Numbered from the stretch's first letter, positions 34,037-43,644 are shown. The stretch is 64,000 nt of DNA from Anaerococcus tetradius ATCC 35098 (GCF_000159095.1 NZ_GG666295.1:551292-615291), one strand, 5' to 3'. Notes: generated from the sequence alone by a model not told the origin. Numbers and translations: made by a program.

Positions 34037-37000
34037 TCAATTCCCTTCAGTGTTTTTTTCGTGGCCTTTATGATTCATTGTTTCCTGGTTCATGGCTCCA
34101 TCATGGTTCATATTACCTTCATGATTCATACCGGCTTCATCGTCCATATTTCTTGTAGCTGGGTTTGTTCCAAATTCAACTTGGTTAAAGTCAGCCTTCG
34201 AATCAGATGAGTTAGACGCACCTGTATTAAGATCAAAGTATTTTGAGACTATATCCCTCACTATAGGACTAACATTGTAGCTAGTATCTCCTTGGGTAAG
34301 GATTACTGATACGGCAATTTCTGGATCATCATAAGGGGCAAAGCCTATCATCCAAGCATAGGATGAATAGTCAGAACCGTCTGCGTTTTTACCTTCTACT
34401 TCGGCTGTACCAGTCTTAACTCCTATATCTATTGGCATTTTGTTTAGGATTGGATTGTTTTGAGCTACTAAGAGTGCACCATATTTGATATCTTCAAGGT
34501 GTTTAGTATCATTTATGTCAATTCTCTTTGATTCTGGAACATTTTTGAAGAGAACTTCCTTAGAATCATGGTTGGCAATCTTACTTATTAGAGTGTATTT
34601 GTTGAGGTAGCCACCATTTGAGATGGTTGCCATTACCCTATTCATCTGTAAAGGAGTGTAGGCGTTTTGACCTTGACCTATTACTATGTTTAGCATATCC
34701 GTAACATCCCAATTAGCTTGGTTTAGGTAGGTGAATTTTATAGTATCGGCAAGGCCTGCTATTTGTCCATCGTATATGCCCATTGAATCATAGCCTTTTT
34801 CATCCAAATAATCTATGATTTTATCTCTAGTCCATTTCTTTGGATCATCTGCAAAGGAGACAATCTCGTCAATATCCTTCTTGTATTCATCTCTTGTTTT
34901 CTTAACACCATCCTTGATAAAGACAGTGAGGTTATTTTCAAGATATTTTCTAAGCATGGCCTTAGTGACTTCGATTTTCTTGCCTATTGAAGGAATGTTA
35001 CCCAGACTTTCCCTTGGTATATTTATTTCTATGCCTGTTCTTTGATCAAGACCAAGCTTTTCTGCTGCAAGTCTTATATCATTAAGTTCAAGCTTTACTC
35101 CGAGAGTATCGCCATCTTCTGGGTTCTTGCCTAGGGCTAGGCAATAATAGTAATAGTTACAAGAATCTCTGATAGCCCCGTATAGATTTTCCTCTCCATG
35201 ACCATGACCTGTTTCTGACCATACCAAACAAGAAAATCTCCTATTACCAATATTCATGCTACCATGGCAATAGTTAGTAGCTAGAGGGTCTAGGCCTTTC
35301 TCTAGAGCTGCAAGACTTGTTACAAGCTTAAAGGTTGAACCAGGCATTACCGCTGTTTGACTTGCTATATTAAGCATAGGTCTTGGCACAAGAGGGCCTG
35401 AACCTTCCTCAACTTGGAGGGACTCCCAATCTGATGAGGAAACTCCTGTTGCGAAAATATTAGGATCATAATCTGGGTAAGAAGCTAGGGCTAAGACTTC
35501 TCCTGTCTTGACATTTGATACGACAACTGCCCCACTTTCTGCGTTTGGAGCTGACCTCATAGGAGAGAATGTTCCGTATTTTGATTGATAACTCCTACCT
35601 TCTCTTATGGCTTCTAGCACTCCCTTGAGGGATTCTTCAGCTTGTTCTTGGAGGTCACGATCTATGGTAAGGTAGACATCATCTCCTGGTTCAGATGTAG
35701 ACTTGGAGATTGTTTGCCTTCTATTACCAGCAGAGTCAACTGTAACTAGGCTTCTACCATTTTTTCCCTTGAGGTTATCTTCGTAGGATTCTTCGATACC
35801 AGTTTTTCCTATGATTTCATCTCTTAGATAGCCCCTTTCATTTACATACTTATTAACTTCATTTCCTGTTGCAATAGGGCCCATATAGCCTAGGACGTGG
35901 CTGGCCAAATATCTATTTGGATAATTTCTTATTGGGATTGTATCCACAATGATTCCTGAAGCCTTGTCGATTTTTTCTTCTATTTTAAGAACTGTCGATT
36001 CATCCAAGTGATAGACTATGTTGATTGGCCTATAGCCGAAGTTACCTTGTCTATTTAATTTATTGTCTATGGTAAGGATTCCTATAGCCTCATTGTCATT
36101 GTATTTTTCTATCTTATTTACCTTTTTTATGTAGGCTAGGATTTTTCCTGCATCTTCTTCTTTGCTTAAGATATCGACAACTTCATCAGTCGAATTTGTC
36201 CTATCCTTTAGGGCGTAATAGGTGTAGAAGTCCTTTTCATCTTTAGCAAAAGTATAGGTCCAATTTTCTGGATCATCGTCAGTTATATCTATATTTGGGT
36301 AGATATTGTTTTTGGTGTTGGCATTTTGTGCCATGTATTTGATATCATTTGATAGGATTAATTTCTTTAGAAGCTTATGTTTATCAGCAAGTTTAACTAG
36401 TTCTTCTACAGGTGAGCCTGCTTGTGGGTTTTTGAATCTTAAATCTACTGAGTAGTTGTTCTTATCATCTTTCTTTTCTGTAATTACTTCAGTCTCAAAG
36501 TTCGCATATATCCCCATATTTTCCAATTCCTCGATTAGGATATTGGCAGGAATTATGTATTCACCCTTATCATCTACAGTTGCCTCAGTTAAAACTTCTC
36601 CTATTGTTGAGTTTTTAACTAGCTCGTAGAAATCATCAGCAGCACTTGTTTGATAGTTGATATTTTTATATAGTTTATGAAGTTTAGCTTTCTTTTCTAT
36701 ATAATCTTCATCGCTTTTTACAGCACAATCCTTTAGAATTATATCATCAGCTAGGTCTTTTTCCTTTAACAAGTCATAGGCGAGTTTTCTGGCGTGAGAA
36801 TTTTGGAGGATAGTTAGGATTACTGACTTATCATTTCCTATGGCATCTACTATCACATCCATTGGGTCATCATCACTTGATGCTCCTATGGCCTTTAATT
36901 TATCTTTTGAGTTCTCCTTGAATTTTAAATCAAGCTTACCGTCTACTTGTTTGACATGGCAAGGGATATCAATCCCCCTCTTTTTTAGGGCGAGCAAGGC

Positions 37001-37507
37001 AGTATTAGCTGTTTCATAGTTAATATTATCCTTTTGATAAGTAGATTCTACCAGATCCCTTATCAAATCATTATCTATAAGCTTTCTTACTACTGTATCC
37101 ATAGGCATATGCTTGTGGGTAAAGTAGCTTTCCTTATCCTTGTATTCGAAAGAATTTAGTCTTAAATTGAATTCTTCTGTATAGTTAACGCCGTCTTCTT
37201 CAAGGATGTCTACAAGTTTTGAAATATTTTCTATTTTCTTATTATCATCAAGCCTTGACATTTGGTCCTTGTATAATTGAACAGCAAAAGAAGGAATAGA
37301 AGTTGCCAAAATTTTTCCATTCCTGTCGTAGATATTACCACGACTGGCAATATCATCTACCTCTTTAACTTTTCTATTATCTGATAAGTCCCTATAATAA
37401 TCTCCTTGGATAAGCATGACCTTGAAAAGTCTAAAGCCTATTGCCAAAAACAAGATTGCAACCAAGACTTGAACAAATATCAGTCTTTTTTCTTTTGTCT
37501 TTTTCAC
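34037..37507 (-). CDS. mrdA: Penicillin-binding protein 2 (class B, elongation type), very long, with Met/His-rich tail
   Basis: A peptidoglycan transpeptidase with one N-terminal membrane helix (residues about 8-28). The pedestal region is long, to about residue 640. The transpeptidase motifs are S724-T-F-K727, S782-C-N784 and K1031-T-G. At 1156 residues it is longer than most PBP2. The last 35 residues hold a methionine/histidine-rich repeat (MNHEGNMNHDGAMNQ, then TMNHKGHE), an unusual outer-face tail that looks metal binding. The start is GTG 37507 after GAGGGGG. The order mreB-mreC-mreD-mrdA is the standard elongation cluster. Confidence 0.9.
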   Translation of the reverse strand: MKKTKEKRLIFVQVLVAILFLAIGFRLFKVMLIQGDYYRDLSDNRKVKEVDDIASRGNIYDRNGKILATSIPSFAVQLYKDQMSRLDDNKKIENISKLVDILEEDGVNYTEEFNLRLNSFEYKDKESYFTHKHMPMDTVVRKLIDNDLIRDLVESTYQKDNINYETANTALLALKKRGIDIPCHVKQVDGKLDLKFKENSKDKLKAIGASSDDDPMDVIVDAIGNDKSVILTILQNSHARKLAYDLLKEKDLADDIILKDCAVKSDEDYIEKKAKLHKLYKNINYQTSAADDFYELVKNSTIGEVLTEATVDDKGEYIIPANILIEELENMGIYANFETEVITEKKDDKNNYSVDLRFKNPQAGSPVEELVKLADKHKLLKKLILSNDIKYMAQNANTKNNIYPNIDITDDDPENWTYTFAKDEKDFYTYYALKDRTNSTDEVVDILSKEEDAGKILAYIKKVNKIEKYNDNEAIGILTIDNKLNRQGNFGYRPINIVYHLDESTVLKIEEKIDKASGIIVDTIPIRNYPNRYLASHVLGYMGPIATGNEVNKYVNERGYLRDEIIGKTGIEESYEDNLKGKNGRSLVTVDSAGNRRQTISKSTSEPGDDVYLTIDRDLQEQAEESLKGVLEAIREGRSYQSKYGTFSPMRSAPNAESGAVVVSNVKTGEVLALASYPDYDPNIFATGVSSSDWESLQVEEGSGPLVPRPMLNIASQTAVMPGSTFKLVTSLAALEKGLDPLATNYCHGSMNIGNRRFSCLVWSETGHGHGEENLYGAIRDSCNYYYYCLALGKNPEDGDTLGVKLELNDIRLAAEKLGLDQRTGIEINIPRESLGNIPSIGKKIEVTKAMLRKYLENNLTVFIKDGVKKTRDEYKKDIDEIVSFADDPKKWTRDKIIDYLDEKGYDSMGIYDGQIAGLADTIKFTYLNQANWDVTDMLNIVIGQGQNAYTPLQMNRVMATISNGGYLNKYTLISKIANHDSKEVLFKNVPESKRIDINDTKHLEDIKYGALLVAQNNPILNKMPIDIGVKTGTAEVEGKNADGSDYSSYAWMIGFAPYDDPEIAVSVILTQGDTSYNVSPIVRDIVSKYFDLNTGASNSSDSKADFNQVEFGTNPATRNMDDEAGMNHEGNMNHDGAMNQETMNHKGHEKNTEGN

Positions 37508-37519
37508 TTAAAGACCCCC

Positions 37520-38005
37520 TCATATTCTATAGGTAGGAATATACATTATCTTTTTTACTATTATGTTATAGATTAGGTAAACTAGGGAATTAAGGATAGC
37601 TTCTACTACTAGAGCAAGGGGTAGATAGCTAAATATATCGCTTAATGATTTTCCCAATATGAAATAAATTATAGATACTAGGGAGAAATTGAATATAGTA
37701 AATAGCCCTGTAAGCCATATTCCTGTCGACCTATCTTTTTGTAATTTGCTTTCTCCAACAAGATAGGCTATTACAAAATATGAAAGGGCCCTTACCCCTA
37801 TAAAGGGTGTTAGGAGAAAATCTTCGACAAGTCCCAAAATCAGTCCACATCTGGAAGATGTTTTGCTAGGTAGACATTGAGCTAGTGCTACAAGAGCAGG
37901 TATTAGGATATTGATATTTGCTCCAAATATATCTATTTTAGAAAATACAGAAGTCTGTAGGATAAATGATACTAATAATAATATAAAGCTTTTAAATTTA
38001 TTCAT
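37520..38005 (-). CDS. mreD: Rod shape-determining protein MreD
   Basis: A 161-residue integral membrane protein with five to six helices, placed between mreC and mrdA. MreD couples MreC to the wall-synthesis enzymes. Sequence conservation in this family is low, so the call rests on size, topology and position; GLVEDFLLTPFIGVRALSYF matches the typical G-x-x-x-D-x-x-x-x-x-P-F-G block. It overlaps mreC by 8 bases. Confidence 0.88.
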   Translation of the reverse strand: MNKFKSFILLLVSFILQTSVFSKIDIFGANINILIPALVALAQCLPSKTSSRCGLILGLVEDFLLTPFIGVRALSYFVIAYLVGESKLQKDRSTGIWLTGLFTIFNFSLVSIIYFILGKSLSDIFSYLPLALVVEAILNSLVYLIYNIIVKKIMYIPTYRI

Positions 38006-38891
38006 CCTTATCTCCTTGGTAGTCTTCGTTTTCTATTACTTCATCTACATTATATTGGTCAGTTTGCTTTAAGACCAAAACCCTATAAAGGTGAGAAAAA
38101 TCTACTGGTGAGTTGAGGGTGATGTTTTTCCTTAAAGCATCCTCACTCATGGTAACATTAGATACAGTTCCTATATAGATTCCTGCAGGATATACGCCTC
38201 CAAGTCCACTTGTTAGTAAAACATCTTTTACATTAACTTCGCTATCAACATCTAGCATATAGCCTTGGATAGTCTTTTGGGTAAAGTTGTCAATTACCCC
38301 ATAATCTCCACTTTTGGAGTCAATGAAGGAGACGTTATTAGATACAGAGTTAATTGTTTCAACTCTTGCTGTCGTCTGGTAGACTTCAACCACTTTGCCT
38401 ACAAGACCTGTATAGTATTTGCTATCTCCTATGGCTTGCAAGATTATGTCGTTTACTTCGATTCCGTCCTTTTTTCCCTTATCTATGGTAAAATTCTTGC
38501 TCATGGAATTGGAATCGGTGTTAACAACCTTAGCCTTCATATATGAATTTTCGCTAACTTCCATGGCTTTTTTCTCAGCTTCCAAGAAATCTTTCTTGCT
38601 AACTATGGTACTTAGCTTAGCATTTTCTATCTCCAAGGCCTTGTTTTCTTCTTCTAGCTTTTCGACAGCAGCCCTTGTATCCTTAGAACCAAGAGACCTT
38701 TCGACTTGCTCCTTAATAATGGATGAGATAGAATAGCTTAGCTTTTCTATTGGTGAAAATATGCTGTTGGCTATGTTTGATCCTGTTTGATTAATATTTT
38801 TAGTTTGAGAAGAGATAGCTATTATAATAAGTAAGATTACTACTGTTGCTACAAATCCCTTCCTATCTTTTTTCTTTCTTCTATAAGCCAT
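37998..38891 (-). CDS. mreC: Cell shape-determining protein MreC
   Basis: A 297-residue bitopic protein: a basic cytoplasmic start (RRKKKDRKG), one helix (residues about 13-28), a coiled coil rich in Glu and Lys (about 65-100) and the beta-barrel pair with KGKKDGIEVNDIIL, GLVGKVVEVYQTTARVETI and LLTSGLGGVYPAGIYIGTV. The acidic C-terminal tail ends the protein. It organises PBP2 outside the cell. It begins 6 bases after mreB. Confidence 0.94.
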   Translation of the reverse strand: MAYRRKKKDRKGFVATVVILLIIIAISSQTKNINQTGSNIANSIFSPIEKLSYSISSIIKEQVERSLGSKDTRAAVEKLEEENKALEIENAKLSTIVSKKDFLEAEKKAMEVSENSYMKAKVVNTDSNSMSKNFTIDKGKKDGIEVNDIILQAIGDSKYYTGLVGKVVEVYQTTARVETINSVSNNVSFIDSKSGDYGVIDNFTQKTIQGYMLDVDSEVNVKDVLLTSGLGGVYPAGIYIGTVSNVTMSEDALRKNITLNSPVDFSHLYRVLVLKQTDQYNVDEVIENEDYQGDKDE

Positions 38892-38897
38892 AATTAC

Positions 38898-39902
38898 CTA
38901 CTTACGATACTTCACAAATCTATCAGGATCATCCAAAATAAGGCCTGCTCCTTTGATGGCATCCCTTAGAGGATCCTCGGAAATAGAAACTGGAAGGCCT
39001 ATCGTTTCTGTTATATATTCGCTCATACCCTTTAGTAAACTTAGCCCACCAGTAAGGAAAATTCCATTTTTTCTTATATCAGAGCTAATTTCTGGAGGAG
39101 TCTTTTCCAAAACTTCATAAATCATCTCACAAAGTTCATTTGCAAATGGCATTATACACTCAATTAAACTTTTGCTAGTAACTTCTACCGTTTTTGGCAT
39201 GGCACTAGCAAGATCTCTGCCATCAACCTTCATTGCTAGGTTCTTATCCTTTAATCTCAGACTTACTAGCTTATTTTTTACTTCTTCAGCAGTATTCTTG
39301 CCTATTTCTAAGCCTAAGTTCTTTCTAAAATATTCAATAATTTCTTCATCTATATAATCGCCACCCTTATTAAGGCTCTTGTTTATGATTACCCCATTTA
39401 AGGAAAGGACAGTAGCTTCAACTACCCCAGCTCCAAGATTTAGCATAAAGACTCCCCTAGGCTGGTCAGGATTAAGATCCATCCCGTAAGCTGCCGCCAA
39501 AGACTCATCTACAAGGATTACATCCCTACTTCCTGCATGAAGGGCTGCATCTTCCACTGCTCTTTTTTGAATATCGGTAATGCCAGATGGAACACAAATT
39601 ACAACCCTTGGTTGAAGAATTGAAAATCCACTATTAACCTTCTTGAAAAAATAATTAAGTAGGGCTTCTGTAAGGTTTATATCAGTTATATTGCCATTTA
39701 CTATTGGCCTTACATTATCGTGGGTCTTGCCAAGCATGGCCTTAGCCTCATTACCTATAGCCAAAACCTTGCTATTATTATCATCCAAGAGTAAATAGCT
39801 TGGTTCTTCCGCTATCAGACCCTCACCCTTTTTATATACTAAGATATTGCTTGTGCCAAGATCTATGGCAAAATCTGAAGCAATCATTCTAAATCTCATC
39901 AT
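38898..39902 (-). CDS. mreB: MreB-family actin-like protein with altered ATP site
   Basis: The 334-residue protein has the MreB fold and neighbours: FAIDLGTSNILVY (phosphate 1), VVICVPSGITDIQKRAV, and IFLTGGLSLLKGM (adenosine region). The phosphate 2 loop, normally DIGGGTT, reads N155-L-G-A-G-V-V, and the usual EEP before it reads D-E133-S. The loop Asp (now Asn155) and the Gly-Gly-Thr residues act in metal binding and ATP hydrolysis in characterised MreB. Polymer dynamics are probably changed or lost. The start ATG 39902 follows AAGGGGTG. Confidence 0.88.
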   Translation of the reverse strand: MMRFRMIASDFAIDLGTSNILVYKKGEGLIAEEPSYLLLDDNNSKVLAIGNEAKAMLGKTHDNVRPIVNGNITDINLTEALLNYFFKKVNSGFSILQPRVVICVPSGITDIQKRAVEDAALHAGSRDVILVDESLAAAYGMDLNPDQPRGVFMLNLGAGVVEATVLSLNGVIINKSLNKGGDYIDEEIIEYFRKNLGLEIGKNTAEEVKNKLVSLRLKDKNLAMKVDGRDLASAMPKTVEVTSKSLIECIMPFANELCEMIYEVLEKTPPEISSDIRKNGIFLTGGLSLLKGMSEYITETIGLPVSISEDPLRDAIKGAGLILDDPDRFVKYRK

Positions 39903-39911
39903 CTACACCCC

Positions 39912-40598
39912 TTACAAATTTCCTTCTTTTTTAAAACTATAAAAGCAATCTTTCCCAATAATAATATGATCTAATACTTCAATATCCAAAAGCTCGCCCG
40001 AATCGGCTAGTCTTTTAGTTATTGCAAAATCTTCCCTTGATGGATTTGGATTTCCAGATGGATGGTTGTGAACAATGATCATTGACTTTGCACTTTTCTT
40101 TATAGCTTTCTTAAAGACTTCCCTAGGATTAACTATAGTAGAGCTTAAATCTCCCATAGATACAAAATCCTTAGCAATAATCACATTTTTAGTATCCAGT
40201 AAGATTGCATAAAAATATTCTTTCTTGGCATTTTCTAGCTTTGTTTTCATTATTTCATAAACGTCATTACTAGATGTTATTTTTTCAATCTTCCTATCTA
40301 AGACTCTCTCATTAATCCTACGACCCAGTTGGAGGGCGGCTACGATTTTACTAGCCTTAGCTTCTTTGATTCCCTTAATTCGGCGAAGCTCTACAACTTC
40401 TATCTCCAAAAGTTCTTCATAGCTAAAGGTATCTAGAATTTCTTTGGATAGGTCTATGACGTTTTTTTCTTTGTTGCCTGTTGAAAGGATAATAGCCAAA
40501 AGCTCCTCATCGCTTAGACTATCGAAGCCTTCTCTTATCATCTTCTCCCTAGGTCTGTCGAATTGATCTAAATCCTTAATTCTTTTTGAATTGTTCAT
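39912..40598 (-). CDS. radC: RadC family JAMM-domain protein
   Basis: The N-terminal UPF0758 helices include the helix-hairpin-helix GIKEAKASKIVAALQLGRRI. The C-terminal JAMM/MPN metalloprotease-like domain has the zinc site HNHPSGNPNPSREDFAIT, and Glu in a preceding strand. The true function is unclear despite the DNA-repair name. It lies before mreB, as in many Clostridia, and overlaps the Gx transporter gene by 23 bases. Confidence 0.95.
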   Translation of the reverse strand: MNNSKRIKDLDQFDRPREKMIREGFDSLSDEELLAIILSTGNKEKNVIDLSKEILDTFSYEELLEIEVVELRRIKGIKEAKASKIVAALQLGRRINERVLDRKIEKITSSNDVYEIMKTKLENAKKEYFYAILLDTKNVIIAKDFVSMGDLSSTIVNPREVFKKAIKKSAKSMIIVHNHPSGNPNPSREDFAITKRLADSGELLDIEVLDHIIIGKDCFYSFKKEGNL

Positions 40599-41109
40599 CT
40601 TTTATTATCCCAATCTTTTCCATGTGCTTAATAATATAATTAGAACTTAGGCCGACAAAAAATCCACTAAAAGTTCCTATAAATACTAGCAAGGGAAAGT
40701 AATAATACATCTTAATATTGCCCATAACTATTGAAGCGACAAGAACTTGACCAAAATTATGGAAAAAAGCTCCAATCTCGCTTATGCCTATAAAACTAAG
40801 CTTATCTTCTAACAGCCTTAAAGAAAGACTCATAGCAAGGCTTGCAAGAATTGCTCCAGCTACTGAAAAAAAGAAGGAGCTAACCATACCTGTTGCCAAA
40901 ACCAAGAGGAATGATTTAAGAACTCCTATCAAAAGAGCTGCCCTAAGTCCGAAAAAATACAAGCTTACTAATAATATTATATTTGAAAGTCCAAGTTTTG
41001 CACCCGGAATTGGAACAGGCATGGGAATAAAATGCTCCAACAAGGAGATAGCAAGAGCCATCGCCGTAAGTAGGGCTAAAGTTGTAACTTTTCTTACATC
41101 CATTTTCAT
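40576..41109 (-). CDS. Gx transporter family protein (Hpre_diP_synt_I)
   Basis: A 177-residue, five- to six-helix membrane protein. Conserved features are LLEHFIPMPVPIPGAKLGLSNI near the start and FGLRAALLIGVLKSFL. This family has been called heptaprenyl diphosphate synthase component I but looks like an ECF-type S-component or small transporter; substrate is unknown. It often sits beside NusG-II and ApbE/Rnf-related genes, as here. It overlaps the NusG-II gene by 4 bases. Confidence 0.82.
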   Translation of the reverse strand: MKMDVRKVTTLALLTAMALAISLLEHFIPMPVPIPGAKLGLSNIILLVSLYFFGLRAALLIGVLKSFLLVLATGMVSSFFFSVAGAILASLAMSLSLRLLEDKLSFIGISEIGAFFHNFGQVLVASIVMGNIKMYYYFPLLVFIGTFSGFFVGLSSNYIIKHMEKIGIIKDEQFKKN

Positions 41110-41495
41110 CTAATCACCTTATCTATCTTATCTTTCCTACTATCCTTAGGATTTTCGGAATAGACTTCTAAATACAACCTATGTGGCAGGCAAATAATAG
41201 TCTCTCCTACATCAGAAATCGGAGACATATGTGTGCATATTTTATCAGAGCAATCCGCATCTGAAACAAAAGCCTTGCCATCTTTTATTTTAACTATATT
41301 ATAATGACCCTTATATTCAATCTTAAACTTTTGATCCTTAGTCAGTGGCACTTTCTTAATTACCTTAGAATCTTGCTTAATAACTAAAATATTTCCCCTA
41401 TCTTTAGATGTAATCCTTGAAATAATCAAAGAAGAAGCTAGGGAAAATACCAGTAGAAATATTATAACAAATATATCAGCTTTCTTAATTTTCAT
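41106..41495 (-). CDS. NusG domain II-containing exported protein
   Basis: A 129-residue protein with an N-terminal helix (FVIIFLLVFSLASSLII) and a NusG-II domain outside the membrane, with conserved cysteines in SDADCSDKICTH and IICLPHRLYLEV. This family occurs with Gx transporters and Rnf/ApbE genes in Firmicutes; the Cys-x4-Cys and CLPH cysteines suggest a redox or metal role, not proven. The start is ATG 41495 with GAGGT five bases upstream; an upstream ATG at 41552 would lie within the promoter and is rejected. Confidence 0.85.
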   Translation of the reverse strand: MKIKKADIFVIIFLLVFSLASSLIISRITSKDRGNILVIKQDSKVIKKVPLTKDQKFKIEYKGHYNIVKIKDGKAFVSDADCSDKICTHMSPISDVGETIICLPHRLYLEVYSENPKDSRKDKIDKVIR

Positions 41496-41512
41496 CTTAT
41501 ACCTCGACTTTA

Positions 41513-41542
41513 AGTTTATCATTTTTATCTTGATATTGTCAA
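41513..41542 (-). promoter_or_regulatory. Promoter of the NusG-II/Gx/radC/mre run
   Basis: On the minus strand TTGACA, an 18-base spacer and TAAACT with TGA before the -10. It lies between the rnf terminator and the ribosome binding site. Confidence 0.6.
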
Positions 41543-41555
41543 TTTTAGGCACAAG

Positions 41556-41586
41556 AAAACAGTGCAGAAATTCCGCACTGTTTTTA
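41556..41586. terminator. Terminator of the rnf operon
   Basis: A 10-bp stem AAAACAGTGC/GCACTGTTTT with a 9-base loop; on the minus strand it is followed by TTTTCTT-like sequence just after the rnfB stop. Confidence 0.82.
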
Positions 41587-41588
41587 TC

Positions 41589-42392
41589 TTATTCAAATAC
41601 TTCTATACATTTGTTTGGGCATTTTTCTGCTGCTTGTTTTAGCAAGTCATGATCAAATTCATTGCCTATTTGCTCAACTGATAAGAAGTTATCCATAGCG
41701 AAGGCTTCTGGATAAGTCTTTGCACAAATTGAACAACCTATACATGAATTACCACAATTTGTCCTTGCGTCCTTGCCCTTGTCATGGCTTGAACAAATAA
41801 CAACTTGTTTTTGACTAAATGGTACAAGGGTTATTATATTCTTTGGGCAAGTTGTAACACACTTACCACAAGCAACACATTTTTCTCTATCTACTAGGGC
41901 TACTCCATCTTTAACATGGATGGCATCAAATGGACAAGCTTTCTCACAAGATCCACAACCAAGACAACCATAGTTGCAAGCTTTTTTACCACCAAAGAGG
42001 GCAATTTGAGCTCTACAATCTTCAAGACCTGAATAAGCATAAAGGTCTTTTGCGGCATCACATGTTCCGTCACATTTAACTATAGCGACTTTTCTATCGC
42101 TTCCACCAGCAGATTCAACTCCCATAACCGCAGCTATTGCATCGGTTGTTGATTTACCACCAATAGCACAAGCATTAACTGGTGCTTCTCCCTTTGCTAT
42201 AGCTGCTGCAAGTCCATCACAGCCAGGGAATCCACAAGCACCACAGTTAGCACCTGGCAAGCAGTTTCTAACTTGTTGCTCTTTTACTGATTTTTCTACA
42301 TGGAATTTCTCACTGACAAATCCCAAGGCTACTGCAAAGACAAAGCCTAGGATAGCCAAGACGGCTATTGGTATTATAACAGTTTCTATCAT
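41589..42392 (-). CDS. rnfB: Rnf complex subunit RnfB, iron-sulfur protein
   Basis: RnfB takes electrons from ferredoxin into the Rnf complex. It has one N-terminal helix (residues about 3-27), the CLPGANCGACGFPGCDG cluster site (about 44-60), then two 4Fe-4S motifs CLGCGSCEKACP and CVACGKCVTTCP, and a further pair of cysteine clusters CIGCSICAK and CPNKC near the end. The length of 267 fits Clostridia. It is the last gene of rnfCDGEAB, followed by a terminator. Confidence 0.96.
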   Translation of the reverse strand: MIETVIIPIAVLAILGFVFAVALGFVSEKFHVEKSVKEQQVRNCLPGANCGACGFPGCDGLAAAIAKGEAPVNACAIGGKSTTDAIAAVMGVESAGGSDRKVAIVKCDGTCDAAKDLYAYSGLEDCRAQIALFGGKKACNYGCLGCGSCEKACPFDAIHVKDGVALVDREKCVACGKCVTTCPKNIITLVPFSQKQVVICSSHDKGKDARTNCGNSCIGCSICAKTYPEAFAMDNFLSVEQIGNEFDHDLLKQAAEKCPNKCIEVFE

Positions 42393-42404
42393 AACTTCCT
42401 CCTA

Positions 42405-42977
42405 TCAAAGTCCTGCAAAACCCATAAAGGATATTGCCATAAGTCCAAGAGTAACTAAGGTTATAGGTACTCCCTTAAAGGTTTCTGGTAATGAATTATA
42501 TTCTATTCTTTCTCTAATGTAGGCAAGAATCATGATTGCTAGCATGAAACCAACTGATGCAGAAAGTGCATAAACTATTGTCTCTATTAGAGTGTATGAT
42601 GACTCAATTGCCTTAATAGCAACACCTAAAACTACACAGTTTGTAGTAATAAGTGGAAGAAATACTCCCAAGGCTCCATAAAGAGCTGGCATTGATTTTT
42701 TCATTACAGTTTCTACTGATTGTACTAAGGCTGCGATTACTAATATAAATACAACTGTTTGTAAGAATCCAATATTTAACGGATTAAGTATGTAGTATTG
42801 AATTATCCAAGTGATAATAGATGCTAGGGTTATAACGAATATTACTGCCAAACCCATTCCTCTGGCGGTTTCCACCTTGCTTGTTACACCAAGTGAAGGG
42901 CAGATACCTAAGAATTGACCGAGTACATAGTTACTTACGAAAATAGTTGCAATGATTATTGAAAATAGATTTCCCAT
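42405..42977 (-). CDS. rnfA: Rnf complex subunit RnfA
   Basis: A 190-residue, six-helix membrane subunit of the Rnf core. It begins VSNYVLGQFLGICPSLGVT, a family signature whose cysteine (position about 26) is a candidate ligand for the membrane [2Fe-2S] centre, and includes TNCVVLGVAI with the second cysteine. Position between rnfE and rnfB is standard. Confidence 0.96.
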   Translation of the reverse strand: MGNLFSIIIATIFVSNYVLGQFLGICPSLGVTSKVETARGMGLAVIFVITLASIITWIIQYYILNPLNIGFLQTVVFILVIAALVQSVETVMKKSMPALYGALGVFLPLITTNCVVLGVAIKAIESSYTLIETIVYALSASVGFMLAIMILAYIRERIEYNSLPETFKGVPITLVTLGLMAISFMGFAGL

Positions 42978-42988
42978 AATATCTCCTC

Positions 42989-43636
42989 TTATTTTCTCTT
43001 CTTTGAAATTGCATTAAATGCTGCAACTAACATACCAAGAACTATAAATGATGATGCTGGTTGTTGTAAAAATCCAATTGTATAAGCTTGTGGAATTATA
43101 GTTTTTCCAAAAAGTGTTCCTGCTCCAAGTAGCTCTCTAAAGAAAGCTAGGGTTGATATAGCAAGTGTATAGCCAAGTCCTTGACCTATACCATCAATAA
43201 TTGAAGAAAATGGTCCATGGCTTGAAGCAAATCCTTCTGCACGAGCAAGAATCAAACAGTTTACTACTATAAGTGGGATAAATATACCCAAGGATTCATC
43301 AAGAGCTGGCATATAAGCCTTTATTGACATTTGTACAATGGTTACGAAACCTGCAATAATTACTATGAAAGCAGGTATTCTTATTTCATCAGAGATAAAA
43401 TTCCTTAGTAAAGAAATTACCAAGTTACTCATTACTACTACGAAGGTTACAGATACTCCCATACCTAAAGCATTGGTCAAGGATGAAGATATAGCCAATA
43501 CTGAACACATACCTACAGTTTGAACAAAGATTGGGTTATTAGCAAAAATACCTTCCAAAAATACTTTGCCTAAGTTTTCTTTAGGAGCCTTTTTTTCTTT
43601 TTTATTTTCAATAGGTCTATCTAATTGTTGTTCCAT
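42989..43636 (-). CDS. rnfE: Rnf complex subunit RnfE
   Basis: A 215-residue, six-helix membrane subunit homologous to RnfA and NqrD. After a charged cytoplasmic start (residues 1-25) comes NNPIFVQTVGMCSVLAISSSL, with the conserved GMC cysteine, and later IPLIVVNCLILARAEGFAS with a second. These cysteines face each other with those of RnfA in the proposed iron-sulfur centre. Confidence 0.96.
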   Translation of the reverse strand: MEQQLDRPIENKKEKKAPKENLGKVFLEGIFANNPIFVQTVGMCSVLAISSSLTNALGMGVSVTFVVVMSNLVISLLRNFISDEIRIPAFIVIIAGFVTIVQMSIKAYMPALDESLGIFIPLIVVNCLILARAEGFASSHGPFSSIIDGIGQGLGYTLAISTLAFFRELLGAGTLFGKTIIPQAYTIGFLQQPASSFIVLGMLVAAFNAISKKRK

Positions 43637-43644
43637 AATATCTC

